A stretch of DNA of 16,242 nt from NCBI GenBank assembly GCA_965371945.1, contig CBDVAK010000044.1, positions 1 through 16,242 of the forward strand, in the 5' to 3' direction. This DNA comes from CBDVAK01 sp965371945 (lineage in GTDB: Bacteria > Pseudomonadota > Gammaproteobacteria > Competibacterales > JAHEDQ01). The position numbers and the translations under genes are program-made. Positions 1-6,999 of this stretch are shown in pieces (within the stretch, counting starts at the first letter, position 1; every line of letters starts with the position of its first letter). The notes below the pieces were generated by a model. That model saw only the letters and a program-made list of their open reading frames with translations, made no database searches and was not told the DNA's origin.

Positions 1-120
1 ACGATATCGACTGCCGAATGGAAGGACTTCAAGTATGATCCGGTACCCCAGGGTGGCCGGTTCGGTGGCACGATCAGGAGGCTGTCCGAGAACAGACTGA
101 TCTACTGCGGACAATCCTGA
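1..120 (+). CDS. 3' end of an unidentified gene (partial)
   Basis: Frame 1 is open from the first base to a TGA at 118-120, giving 39 residues with no start inside the window. The early part (for example AEWKDFKYDPVPQGG) looks like ordinary protein, but I do not recognise the family. From position 76 the frame is inside the 163-bp palindrome described separately. The last 14 residues and the stop are therefore supplied by that repeat, which suggests the original C-terminus was replaced when the repeat arose or inserted. It may simply be an open frame by chance, since only 40 codons are visible. Confidence 0.4.
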   Translation, partial: TISTAEWKDFKYDPVPQGGRFGGTIRRLSENRLIYCGQS

Positions 121-238
121 TTGGCCATATTTCCCGATCATTTTCGTTAAATAGCGCAACTATTCGCCTCAAATGATCGAAAAATCTGACTCAATCAGGC
201 TCGCCCTCGCTACGATCGCTATTCTCGGACAGCCTCCT
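76..238. repeat. 163-bp imperfect palindrome, MITE-like
   Basis: The outer arms 76-92 and 222-238 are perfect 17-nt inverted repeats (AGGAGGCTGTCCGAGAA and its complement). They continue inward with one mismatch at 93/221. Further pairs are concentric with them: 116-123 with 192-199, 129-132 with 182-185, 135-143 with 171-179, and 150-154 with 160-164. All centre near position 157. The arrangement resembles a miniature inverted-repeat transposable element or a long palindromic intergenic repeat. There is no transposase and I see no convincing target-site duplication next to the arms. It would form a very long hairpin in RNA or single-stranded DNA. Confidence 0.75.
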
Positions 239-386
239 AGCGTTTTGTGAATGCAAAGACTACAGCTTGCCGGTTGTGGGCGCCATCGGTCGTGTGGCTT
301 CCCGACGTGACAGGGCGGGAGAGCTTGCCATGACAAGCGTGGCATAGCAGTCTGTGCAAGAGATGAAACGAGGAGGTGGCGGGGTC

Positions 387-1145
387 GTGAACACAGCGAT
401 CAAGACAGCAGTGGTGACGGGGGCAGGGTCCGGCATAGGCCGGCAGGTGTCGCTGGCGCTACTGGAGTCCGGCTATCAGCTGGTACTGGTCGGGAGGCAT
501 CGGCAAGCCCTGGACGAAACCGCGCAACAAGCCGGCGCGAGCGCCGCGCGGACCCTGCTGCAAGTTGCGGACATCACCAGGCCGGATGCGGTCGAGGCGC
601 TGTTTGCGGCCACCCGGGAGCAGTTCGGACGCCTCGACCTGTTGTTCAACAATGCCGGAACATCGGCACCGCCGGTACCGCTGGAGGATCTTACTTTGGA
701 ACAATGGCAGGTGGTGGTCGATGTCAATCTGACCGGCGCTTTCCTGTGTACCCGGGAAGCCTTCAGACTGATGAAGGCGCAGCGCCCCATGGGTGGCAGA
801 ATCATCAACAATGGCTCGATTTCCGCCCATGCGCCGAGACCGAACTCCGCACCATACACGGCCACCAAGCATGCGATCACTGGCTTGACCCGCTCGACCT
901 CTCTCGACGGGCGGCGTTACGATATCGCCTGCGGCCAGATCGATATCGGCAATGCTGACACCGATATGACCGAGGCCATGACCACTGGTGTGGCGCAAGC
1001 CAATGGCACGATCGCCAGCGAGCCGCGGATGGATACGCGTGATGTGGCTCGCTCCGTGGTGTTCATGGCCGGCCTGCCGCTGGACACCAATGTTCAGTTC
1101 ATGACCGTCATGGCGACCAAGATGCCTTATGTGGGGCGCGGATGA
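387..1145 (+). CDS. SDR family NAD(P)-dependent oxidoreductase
   Basis: This is a classical short-chain dehydrogenase of 252 residues with a Rossmann fold, acting on an unknown alcohol or carbonyl substrate in the cytoplasm. Visible motifs are the cofactor glycine motif TGAGSGIG (residues 11-18), an NNAG motif (88-91), and the catalytic triad Ser144, Tyr157, Lys161 in the YTATK context. An Arg after the second strand (LVGR, residue 37) hints at NADPH use. The GTG at 387 is chosen because a near-perfect AGGAGGTG lies at 371-378 and because it puts the glycine motif at the usual distance. Upstream in-frame starts at 354 and 363 would add a glycine-rich leader that overlaps that SD. The stop overlaps the ATG at 1142 of the next gene, so the two are probably co-translated. 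Substrate cannot be assigned. Confidence 0.93.
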   Translation: MNTAIKTAVVTGAGSGIGRQVSLALLESGYQLVLVGRHRQALDETAQQAGASAARTLLQVADITRPDAVEALFAATREQFGRLDLLFNNAGTSAPPVPLEDLTLEQWQVVVDVNLTGAFLCTREAFRLMKAQRPMGGRIINNGSISAHAPRPNSAPYTATKHAITGLTRSTSLDGRRYDIACGQIDIGNADTDMTEAMTTGVAQANGTIASEPRMDTRDVARSVVFMAGLPLDTNVQFMTVMATKMPYVGRG

Positions 1146-1165
1146 GCCAGACGACCGGGGGAACG

Positions 1166-1486
1166 ATGGACAAGATGACACGCACCGAGCTCGAGGCCGC
1201 CGCTTTCCGGGGGCTGGTTGAACATCTGCAAAGACGTACCGATGCCCAGAATATCGATCTGATGAATCTGGCCGGCTTTTGTCGCAACTGCCTTTCGAAG
1301 TGGTATCTGGCGGCGGCTGCCGAACACGGCGTCGACATCGACTACAACCAGGCCCGAGAGGCCGTCTACGGCATGCCGTATTCTGAATGGAAACAGAAAT
1401 ACCAGCATGAAGCGACGGCTGAACAGCAACAGAAGTTCGAAGATAGCAAGCCGCTGCATGCTTTTGTCAGCGGCCATCAGAAATAG
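1166..1486 (+). CDS. DUF1244 domain-containing protein
   Basis: A small protein of about 106 residues that matches the DUF1244 family along its whole length. The signature lies in the middle (NIDLMNLAGFCRNCLSKWY, then AREAVYGMPYSEWKQKYQ). The function of the family is unknown. The paired cysteines in GFCRNC are conserved in it and could bind metal or a cofactor, which is inference. The start at 1166 follows a GGGGGA tract at 1157-1162. An alternative ATG at 1142 overlaps the stop of the dehydrogenase gene (ATGA) and would add eight residues. Either way it is tightly coupled to that gene. It converges on the peroxiredoxin gene with only 9 bp between the two stops, and no hairpin with a T tract is visible there. 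Confidence 0.92.
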   Translation: MDKMTRTELEAAAFRGLVEHLQRRTDAQNIDLMNLAGFCRNCLSKWYLAAAAEHGVDIDYNQAREAVYGMPYSEWKQKYQHEATAEQQQKFEDSKPLHAFVSGHQK

Positions 1487-1495
1487 TGGGATCAA

Positions 1496-1978
1496 TCAAA
1501 GCAATTTCAGGATTGCCTCGGCGCTACTGACTTCGAACTGCCCGGGCGCCTCGACTTCCAGAGCGGTCACCACGCCGTCATCGACGATCATCGCATAGCG
1601 CTGTGACCGTACGCCCATCTGCCGGGAACTGAGATCGACCTCCAGCCCCGTCGCCAAGGTGAACTCAGCACTACCGTCCGCCACCATCATAATCCTGTCA
1701 TCGGCATTCTGAGCCTTGCCCCAGGCGTCCATGACGAAGGCATCGTTGACCGACAGGCAAACGATACGGTCGACGCCTTTGGCGAGGATTTCGTCTGCAT
1801 GAACGACGAAGCCGGGCAGATGTGCTTGTGAACAGGTCGGGGTGAAAGCGCCTGGCAGGGCAAACAGCACGACCCTGTTTCCGTCGAACAGAGCGGAGCT
1901 GGTGAGTGTCGATGGGCCGTCGGCCGCCATCACGGCCATGGTCGCGGCTGGTACCCGATCGCCAATCTGCACAGTCAT
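1496..1978 (-). CDS. Peroxiredoxin, Prx5/PrxII type
   Basis: A 160-residue thiol peroxidase that reduces H2O2 and organic hydroperoxides in the cytoplasm, in this family usually with glutaredoxin/glutathione or thioredoxin as reductant. The peroxidatic cysteine is Cys49 in the PGAFTPTC motif. A second cysteine, Cys74 in IVCLSVNDAFVM, is at the place used by plant-type PrxII enzymes. The rest (AWGKAQNADDRIMMVADGSAEF, then a GVRSQRYAMIVDDGVV segment) follows the family, and no glutaredoxin domain is fused. The ATG at 1978 is preceded on the minus strand by GAAGGA about 8 nt upstream. A longer open frame to 2173 runs inside the regulator gene and is not used. It lies 92 bp downstream of a LysR regulator on the same strand. 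Confidence 0.95.
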   Translation of the reverse strand: MTVQIGDRVPAATMAVMAADGPSTLTSSALFDGNRVVLFALPGAFTPTCSQAHLPGFVVHADEILAKGVDRIVCLSVNDAFVMDAWGKAQNADDRIMMVADGSAEFTLATGLEVDLSSRQMGVRSQRYAMIVDDGVVTALEVEAPGQFEVSSAEAILKLL

Positions 1979-2070
1979 CGGTGGTTTCCTTCGTATGCTG
2001 GAATGATCCCGAAGTCTGGTTGATCCGGAGCCGATGTGCAATGTGGCCGAAGACCTGTGCACGGCGGGTG

Positions 2071-2973
2071 CTATCCGCGTTCGAACGCGGTGATGCTCCC
2101 GGCCCGTTTGGTATCCGCGGTTACGCGGAGAAACTCCCGCACCACACGGAGCTTCCGACGCCTCTTGAGGCACATGACGTATTCCGTGTATTGCAGTTCG
2201 GCATCCTCGATCTTCATCGGCCAGAGCCTGGGGTCCGGCCGCAATTCGGCGGCGGAAATGAACCCGATACCGAGACCGGCGGCGACCGCCTCCTTGACGG
2301 TTTCCCGGCTGGTGGTCTCGATCACAAAGTCGGGTTTCACGCCCGCATCCCGACAGGCCTGTTCGAGCACGCGCCGACTGATCGAGCCCTTTTCCCGAAC
2401 GATCAATGCCTCACCGTCCAGTTCGCTGATCGACAGCATCGTTCGGCTGGCCATGGCCCAGGGGTGGCTGATGGCGGCCACCACGGTGATCGAGAATGCC
2501 GAAAGCGGGACCACGTGCAACAAGGGGTCGTCATCCCGACAACCTTGAACCGTGACGTCGCAGCGCTCGCTGAGCAACGCTGCCTGCACCTCCCGGGTGC
2601 TGGCAACGGTCATGGCGATCCGTACGCCGGGAAATCGCTGGCGGAAAGCGCTCACCAGCGGCATCAGTATGTAGGGACCGTCGGCAGCGATCCGCAAGGT
2701 TCCCCGTTGCAGCGCCTTGTTGGTTTGCAGCAGGTCGTTGGCCTCTTCTTCGAGCGTAAACAAGCGTCTGGAAATGGCTGCCAGCTGCTCGCCGAGTTCG
2801 GTGGGTTTGACGCCGCGGCCCTGGCGGCTGAACAGGGCGACCTCGTAGTAGTCCTCCAGGGTCTTGATATGGTTGGTGACGGCCGGCTGGCTGACGTGCA
2901 GCCGAGCGGCTGCGGCGGTAAAGCTGCCGGTGCGTATGACCGCGTCGAAGGCACGTAGTTGTGAGAGGTTCAC
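2071..2973 (-). CDS. LysR family transcriptional regulator
   Basis: A full-length LysR-type regulator of about 300 residues. The N-terminal winged helix-turn-helix occupies roughly residues 1-60 (LRAFDAVIRTGSFTAAAARL, then HVSQPAVTNHIKTLE). The periplasmic-binding-like effector domain follows from about residue 90 to the end. The effector is not predictable. The GTG at 2973 is chosen because the TTG at 2982 has CAGG too close to it. A TATAAT at 3010-3005 puts a transcript start near 2998 and fits either start. It lies upstream of the peroxiredoxin gene on the same strand and divergent from a microprotein gene at 3126. The intergenic region contains a LysR-like inverted repeat, so control of that divergent gene and of itself is likely. 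Whether it controls the peroxiredoxin is open. Confidence 0.94.
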   Translation of the reverse strand: MNLSQLRAFDAVIRTGSFTAAAARLHVSQPAVTNHIKTLEDYYEVALFSRQGRGVKPTELGEQLAAISRRLFTLEEEANDLLQTNKALQRGTLRIAADGPYILMPLVSAFRQRFPGVRIAMTVASTREVQAALLSERCDVTVQGCRDDDPLLHVVPLSAFSITVVAAISHPWAMASRTMLSISELDGEALIVREKGSISRRVLEQACRDAGVKPDFVIETTSRETVKEAVAAGLGIGFISAAELRPDPRLWPMKIEDAELQYTEYVMCLKRRRKLRVVREFLRVTADTKRAGSITAFERG

Positions 2974-3004
2974 AGATGGCAACGCCTGAATAACATATCC
3001 TTGG

Positions 3005-3010
3005 ATTATA
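3005..3010 (-). promoter_or_regulatory. -10 box of putative LysR gene promoter
   Basis: The minus strand reads a perfect TATAAT here, 32 nt ahead of the GTG at 2973. The -35 position holds no good match, as is common for regulated or autoregulated LysR promoters. Assigned from consensus only. Confidence 0.4.
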
Positions 3011-3018
3011 GGACAGAT

Positions 3019-3035
3019 TCAAAAAAGCGATTTGA
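3019..3035. promoter_or_regulatory. Putative LysR operator (inverted repeat)
   Basis: TCAAA at 3019-3023 and TTTGA at 3031-3035 form an inverted repeat with a 7-nt spacer, or 6 + 6 with one mismatch if read as ATTCAA and TTGAGT. It sits between the -10 of the LysR gene and the -35 of the divergent promoter, overlapping the latter. This is where LysR-type proteins usually bind their own divergent region. It does not fit the strict T-N11-A spacing, so the assignment is tentative. Confidence 0.35.
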
Positions 3036-3060
3036 GTGATGAATAGAAGAGCCCGATAAT
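3032..3060 (+). promoter_or_regulatory. Putative sigma-70 promoter for the microprotein gene
   Basis: TTGAGT at 3032-3037 and GATAAT at 3055-3060 are separated by exactly 17 nt, matching consensus at 4/6 and 5/6 positions. A start near 3067 would give a 5' leader of about 60 nt before the ATG at 3126. The -35 overlaps the inverted repeat at 3019-3035. Confidence 0.5.
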
Positions 3061-3125
3061 CTCGCCATACAAGGGTACCGGATGCGAAGTCGCCGGGACG
3101 ATCATGGAAATTTGGAGAAGCTGAA

Positions 3126-3212
3126 ATGTTGATGGAAACTGCAACTCGGGTCGGGATTGCCTATGTGGCGGCGATCGCCATCGTCACTCTGGTGCTCACG
3201 CTGATTGGTTGA
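3126..3212 (+). CDS. Single-pass membrane microprotein, 28 residues
   Basis: A very short open frame of 28 codons plus TGA. After a short N-terminal segment with Glu4 and Arg8, residues 9-28 are almost entirely hydrophobic (GIAYVAAIAIVTLVLTLIG), so the product should be one transmembrane helix with almost no soluble part. Support for translation is GGAG at 3114-3117 placed 8 nt before the ATG. A 17-nt-spaced promoter also lies upstream, and the gene diverges from a LysR regulator. Its last 17 bp overlap the 3' end of the convergent GGDEF-EAL gene. I know no family for it. Single-helix proteins of this size often bind and regulate larger membrane proteins, but no partner can be named. A chance open frame remains possible. 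Confidence 0.55.
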   Translation: MLMETATRVGIAYVAAIAIVTLVLTLIG

Positions 3213-6024
3213 ACCTGGGGTATAGATTGCTCCGGCCCGCGTCCCGCTGTTCGTCCAGCGGACGCGGCGGGCCGATGTGTAGACCCTGGGCGAAGTCGAC
3301 CCCCATCCCGGTGAGAAGGTCGAGCACTGCCTGTGACTCGACGAACTCGGCGATCGTTTTCTTGCCCAGCGCATGGGCCATCTCGTTGATCGATTTTACC
3401 ATCGTCAGATCGACCGGATCGTCGGCGATGTCGCGTACGAAAGCGCCGTCGATTTTCAGAAAATCGACCGGTAGCGTTTTCAGATAGGCAAACGAACTCA
3501 GACCGCTACCGAAATCGTCAAGCGCAAACAGGCAGCCCCGGTTGCGCAGCGATCCGATCAAGCGTGAGGCATTGGAAAGGTTGGCGATGGCAGCTGTTTC
3601 GGTGATCTCGAAACAGATTTTTCGAGGATCGATCGAGCTCGATCTGAGCAGTTCGTCGAGATGTTCGGCGATGGTTTCGTTGCCCAGGGACTGTCCTGAC
3701 AGATTGATGGTGCACAAACTGAAAGCCTCGGCAGCACCCGGGTGCTGGCGGAACCAGTCGAATGTCTTGTGGATAACGAACAGGTCGATACGAGTGGCGA
3801 GGTTGTAACGTTCTGCTGCCGGCAGAAACTGTCCAGCCGGGATCAGTTCTCCGGAGGGGGATTTCATGCGCACCAGGATCTCGCAGCGGAATGAGTGATC
3901 GGCGGCATTCTGCAGCGGTACGATCTGCTGACAGTAGAGCATCAGCGTTTCCTGCTCCATAGCGGTATTCAGGCGCTGTACCCATCTCAGCTCGCCCTGA
4001 CGCTTGACCTGTTCCTCGTCATCGTCACGGTACACGTGGACCAGATTACGGCCACCTTCCTTGGCCGCGTAGCAGGCGGCATCGGCTTGCCGCAGCACCC
4101 TGCCAATGTCTCCGCTGCCCCTGGAGACTGCCACCAGGCCGATACTGGCACCGATCGCGAATACTTTGTCCTCCCAGTTGAAGCGGAACTCGCTAACCAC
4201 GTTGCGTAATCCCTTCGCCAGCCGCTGAGCCTGGTCTATCGAGCAGTTCATCAGCAGGATTCCGAACTCGTCACCGCCAAGACGCGCCACCAGGTCGCCA
4301 CGACGAAGATGTTCGCGCAGCAGCGTGCCCAGTTGACGCAGCAGTTCGTCGCCGGCGACGTGGCCGCTGGTATCGTTGACCAGCTTGAACTGGTCGAGGT
4401 CCAGAAAGCACAGGGCATGCTGTGCGCCGGTCTGATGCAGGTCCTCCAGTTCGCTGGCCACCCGTGACTCGAACTCCCGCCGGTTCATGAGATCGGTTAG
4501 CGCGTCGTGGCTTGCTTCATGACTGAGTTGTTCGGAAAGGCGGTGGGCGGTGGTGATATCGCGACCGGTTCCGCGATAGCCCTGGAAACGCCCGAACTGG
4601 TCCGAAAACGGCTGGCCGCTGATATGCAGGATACGCTGGCCGCCGTCGACGTGATCCCAGGTGAGTTGCAGGCTGTCGAAGGGTTGGCGGTGCTCGATAG
4701 CCTGGCGATACAGCAGCAGGGCATCCCGATTTTCGGGGTGTTCCGGAAATATCTCCTCCATGCTGCTGCCGAGGCTGCGGATGGCGAGGTTGCCGGTGCT
4801 TTCGCCGTAGCGCTCGGACAGGTAGGTGAAATGGTGCTGGGTGTCGGTTTCCCAAAACCAGTCCGCGGCAGTGCTGGCGAAGTCCCGAAAGCGGGCCTCG
4901 CTGGCGCGCAGCCGGGTGCCAGCCTGCAACACTTCCTTCACCATGGAGTTGAAAGATTCCGCCAGGCTTCGCAGCTCGAGAGGTACTCTCCCCAAGCGGA
5001 TGGGGGCTGTGGGTTCGCCCCGGCTCATGCCGCGGGCTGCATTCGCGACGGTGATCAGGGGCCGGGCCACCAATCCTGCCAGCCACCAGCTCAGCAGTCC
5101 CGCGACCAGGGTGGCCAACAGGCTGATGGTGAGTGTGACGCCCACCAACCCACGCGCGCTTTCTTCCAGTTCAGTCAACGGCTGCGGCACCATGACCCCC
5201 CAGCCGGTTTCCGCGACCGTGGCGAATCCGACCACCATGTCCTGCTCGATAGCCGGTGAAAAAAATGTGGTGACACCGAATTCGCCGTTCATCATCAGGG
5301 ACACGGGTTCCAGCGCGGACAGGTCGCGGATCTCCAGCCGCCAGTTCTCCCGCGGATGGGCCAGAACCCGCCCGACTTGATCGACGATCACGGCATGCCC
5401 CTTGCGGCCGAAAGTCACGGATCGTTGCAACTCGATGACACGGTCAGTGGCCAGTTCGGCCACGGCGCGGTTGCCGTTTCCTATCTCCATCAACAGGTAC
5501 AGTGCTGGCAGGCCCTGAGTTCCGCGCATGACCGGGGTCCAAAGCACTTGCCCTGGTTGTAGCCGCCCCGCCTGCTGATCGAGCAAGGCCCGATACGCCG
5601 GCGCCGCCTCGGCAGTATCGGCTACCAGCGCCAGCGAGCGGATCAGCGTGCCTTCGTCATCAAATATGCAGATATGCCGGAACCGCAGTTCCCGCAGCAG
5701 GTCGGCGAGTGGCCGGATACTGCCTTGTTCATCGAGCATCGCGGTAGCGGCTTCAAATACCCGGGCCGTGTCGCGCGCATACTGGTTCAGTGCCACGCCC
5801 AGATCCTGAGCCAGAAGCAGATGCTTTTCCTGTACTGCATCGAGTTCCTTTTGCAGTGCCGGGCGCTCATACAGAAAGGCGAGTATCAGTACCGGAGTCA
5901 CCGAAACAAACAGCAGGATAAGAAAGAGCAGCGCTCGCAGCCGTACCGGACGGCCCGTCGGCACGGTTTGCAAAGGCTCGGAGCGACGTGGCTTGCTACG
6001 GGTGACCGGATCACGCTTTTGCAC
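3196..6024 (-). CDS. Membrane GGDEF-EAL protein with Cache, HAMP and PAS domains
   Basis: A 942-residue inner-membrane protein that can in principle make and degrade cyclic di-GMP. Order: TM1 (about 29-52), periplasmic Cache-like sensor (55-290), TM2 (291-315), HAMP (316-368), PAS (370-495), GGDEF (496-665), EAL (677-925). The GGDEF active site is intact (RLGGDEF, 583-587), and a product-inhibition RxxD site is present (RRGD, 574-577). The EAL domain has EIL in place of EAL but keeps the metal and catalytic residues in their motifs: Glu in EIL, Asn in NLSG, Glu in FEITE, both Asp in LDDFGSG, Lys in LKIDG, Glu in AEFVE, Gln in AQG. Net activity cannot be told. The GTG at 6024 lies 5 bp after the lipoprotein stop, although its SD is weak. 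A GTG at 6129 would overlap the lipoprotein gene by 100 bp. Confidence 0.95.
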   Translation of the reverse strand: MQKRDPVTRSKPRRSEPLQTVPTGRPVRLRALLFLILLFVSVTPVLILAFLYERPALQKELDAVQEKHLLLAQDLGVALNQYARDTARVFEAATAMLDEQGSIRPLADLLRELRFRHICIFDDEGTLIRSLALVADTAEAAPAYRALLDQQAGRLQPGQVLWTPVMRGTQGLPALYLLMEIGNGNRAVAELATDRVIELQRSVTFGRKGHAVIVDQVGRVLAHPRENWRLEIRDLSALEPVSLMMNGEFGVTTFFSPAIEQDMVVGFATVAETGWGVMVPQPLTELEESARGLVGVTLTISLLATLVAGLLSWWLAGLVARPLITVANAARGMSRGEPTAPIRLGRVPLELRSLAESFNSMVKEVLQAGTRLRASEARFRDFASTAADWFWETDTQHHFTYLSERYGESTGNLAIRSLGSSMEEIFPEHPENRDALLLYRQAIEHRQPFDSLQLTWDHVDGGQRILHISGQPFSDQFGRFQGYRGTGRDITTAHRLSEQLSHEASHDALTDLMNRREFESRVASELEDLHQTGAQHALCFLDLDQFKLVNDTSGHVAGDELLRQLGTLLREHLRRGDLVARLGGDEFGILLMNCSIDQAQRLAKGLRNVVSEFRFNWEDKVFAIGASIGLVAVSRGSGDIGRVLRQADAACYAAKEGGRNLVHVYRDDDEEQVKRQGELRWVQRLNTAMEQETLMLYCQQIVPLQNAADHSFRCEILVRMKSPSGELIPAGQFLPAAERYNLATRIDLFVIHKTFDWFRQHPGAAEAFSLCTINLSGQSLGNETIAEHLDELLRSSSIDPRKICFEITETAAIANLSNASRLIGSLRNRGCLFALDDFGSGLSSFAYLKTLPVDFLKIDGAFVRDIADDPVDLTMVKSINEMAHALGKKTIAEFVESQAVLDLLTGMGVDFAQGLHIGPPRPLDEQRDAGRSNLYPRFNQSA

Positions 6025-6029
6025 GACGG

Positions 6030-6566
6030 TCAGGGGCGTTCGATGGTGACGGTGTTGCCCAGTACTGTTCGTATGTCCGCCTCGCTCAAGAAACGGGCTC
6101 CGAGATCGTTGTCCTTGAGTTCGCTGCACTTGATACGCAACACGTCGGGTTGTTGCTCGGAGGTGAGGTAGATGTAGGTGTTGAAATAGGCCAGACCGGG
6201 TCCCTCGCCCAAGCTATAGAAACTGCTGCCGATACCTGGATAAGCCGGGCCGGTCAGAGGGTCCCGGTCGCGATTGATGCCGAGTACGGTAAAGGCATCC
6301 GGTTCGACTACGAAGGGACTGGATCGCAGCGTGCGTATCTCGAGCAGGCAGGTGGCTTGGTAACGGTACCGGCTGCCCACCGATCCGCCTCGTAGAGCCG
6401 CAGTGACCTTGTCAGGGGGGATAGTTAGCGGCTGATTCAGGTGGATCACCGTCCCCGCTGGAAAACCCGGGTCCTGGGTCTGCAGGCCGGGCGGAATGGC
6501 ACAGCCCGTGATCAACATTGTCGCCAACAGCCACGGCCCCAGCATCACGCGAGTCGTTGCCACCAT
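6030..6566 (-). CDS. Putative outer-membrane lipoprotein
   Basis: A protein of 178 residues with a signal peptide and lipobox (ITGC, residues 19-22), so Cys22 should be lipidated. Ala after the cysteine predicts outer-membrane rather than inner-membrane retention. The mature part is about 157 residues, rich in beta-type sequence (for example GTVIHLNQPLTIPPDKV and ATCLLEIRTL, then PFVVEPDAFTV), with two further cysteines that could form a disulfide. I recognise no named domain, and no OmpA-like peptidoglycan-binding motif. The ATG at 6566 gives a normal-length signal peptide. An ATG at 6617, 5 bp after the upstream stop, would add a 17-residue basic extension. It is the middle gene of a three-gene operon and is followed after 5 bp by the GGDEF-EAL gene, so a sensory role towards that protein is a reasonable guess. 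Confidence 0.85.
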   Translation of the reverse strand: MVATTRVMLGPWLLATMLITGCAIPPGLQTQDPGFPAGTVIHLNQPLTIPPDKVTAALRGGSVGSRYRYQATCLLEIRTLRSSPFVVEPDAFTVLGINRDRDPLTGPAYPGIGSSFYSLGEGPGLAYFNTYIYLTSEQQPDVLRIKCSELKDNDLGARFLSEADIRTVLGNTVTIERP

Positions 6567-6622
6567 TGTCCCGTGGCTGCGGATGTAGTTGCGGATTCGG
6601 TGGCACGACGCCCTCATGCTGC

Positions 6623-6826
6623 TCAGCGCTCGGTCAGCTGCAGCCGCCGCGCCACCGGCTCAGGGCCTTCCACCATCATGCTCATACACTCGGCGGCCTC
6701 ACGCTGACTGTAGAATACTGCGACAATGTCCCAACGCGCGCGTTTACCTGAATTCCCGGCCACGGATTCAACCACCCATAATGCGCCGCTCTTTCGATCG
6801 AGCTGGGTGATACGCCGCTTCGGCAT
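6623..6826 (-). CDS. Small basic hypothetical protein
   Basis: A 67-residue protein without signal peptide or membrane segment, and with a basic N-terminus (MPKRRITQLDRKSG). The central part RWDIVAVFYSQREAAECM looks like a beta strand followed by a helix. I do not recognise the family. The ATG at 6826 is preferred over a TTG at 6868 because the latter overlaps the predicted -10 box. It is the first gene of the operon that continues with the lipoprotein and the GGDEF-EAL protein. A promoter with boxes at 6887-6882 and 6865-6860 lies directly upstream. The SD is weak. The gene is probable rather than certain, supported mainly by its operon position and spacing. Confidence 0.65.
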   Translation of the reverse strand: MPKRRITQLDRKSGALWVVESVAGNSGKRARWDIVAVFYSQREAAECMSMMVEGPEPVARRLQLTER

Positions 6827-6859
6827 TGTGGTGTCCCGAGAGGATAGCGATAGACATCT

Positions 6860-6887
6860 ATTGTACAACGCGGCGAGGATTTGCGAA
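6860..6887 (-). promoter_or_regulatory. Putative sigma-70 promoter of the c-di-GMP operon
   Basis: On the minus strand TTCGCA (6887-6882, 4/6 match) and TACAAT (6865-6860, 5/6 match) are 16 nt apart, about 34 nt ahead of the ATG at 6826. It is the best candidate for transcription of the small basic protein, lipoprotein and GGDEF-EAL genes. Confidence 0.5.
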
Positions 6888-6928
6888 GGGTTCCGTTGCG
6901 CCGTAGTGGATTCCGGTTTCGATGGTCA

Positions 6929-6956
6929 TGCTATGATCCCCGTGCGGTGCGGGATC
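6929..6956 (+). promoter_or_regulatory. Extended -10 promoter and adjacent hairpin
   Basis: TG-C-TATGAT at 6929-6937 is an extended -10 element pointing towards the acetyltransferase gene; no good -35 is visible. It overlaps a 6-bp inverted repeat (GATCCC at 6935-6940 and GGGATC at 6951-6956, 10-nt loop) at the expected transcript start, which could be an operator or a 5' hairpin. The region lies between the divergent starts at 6826 and about 7000. Confidence 0.4.
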
Positions 6957-6999
6957 GTAACGGTTGATCGGAGTCAGACCAACTGGTGACCATGCGGTT

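Noticed and set aside
1906..2958. A 350-codon plus-strand open frame opposite the LysR gene
   Set aside because: It is the antisense of a clear LysR regulator, with no recognisable domain and no SD. Long antisense frames are common in GC-rich DNA.
4507..5259. A 250-codon plus-strand open frame within the GGDEF-EAL gene
   Set aside because: The minus-strand protein here has intact PAS, HAMP and GGDEF domains. The opposite frame has none.
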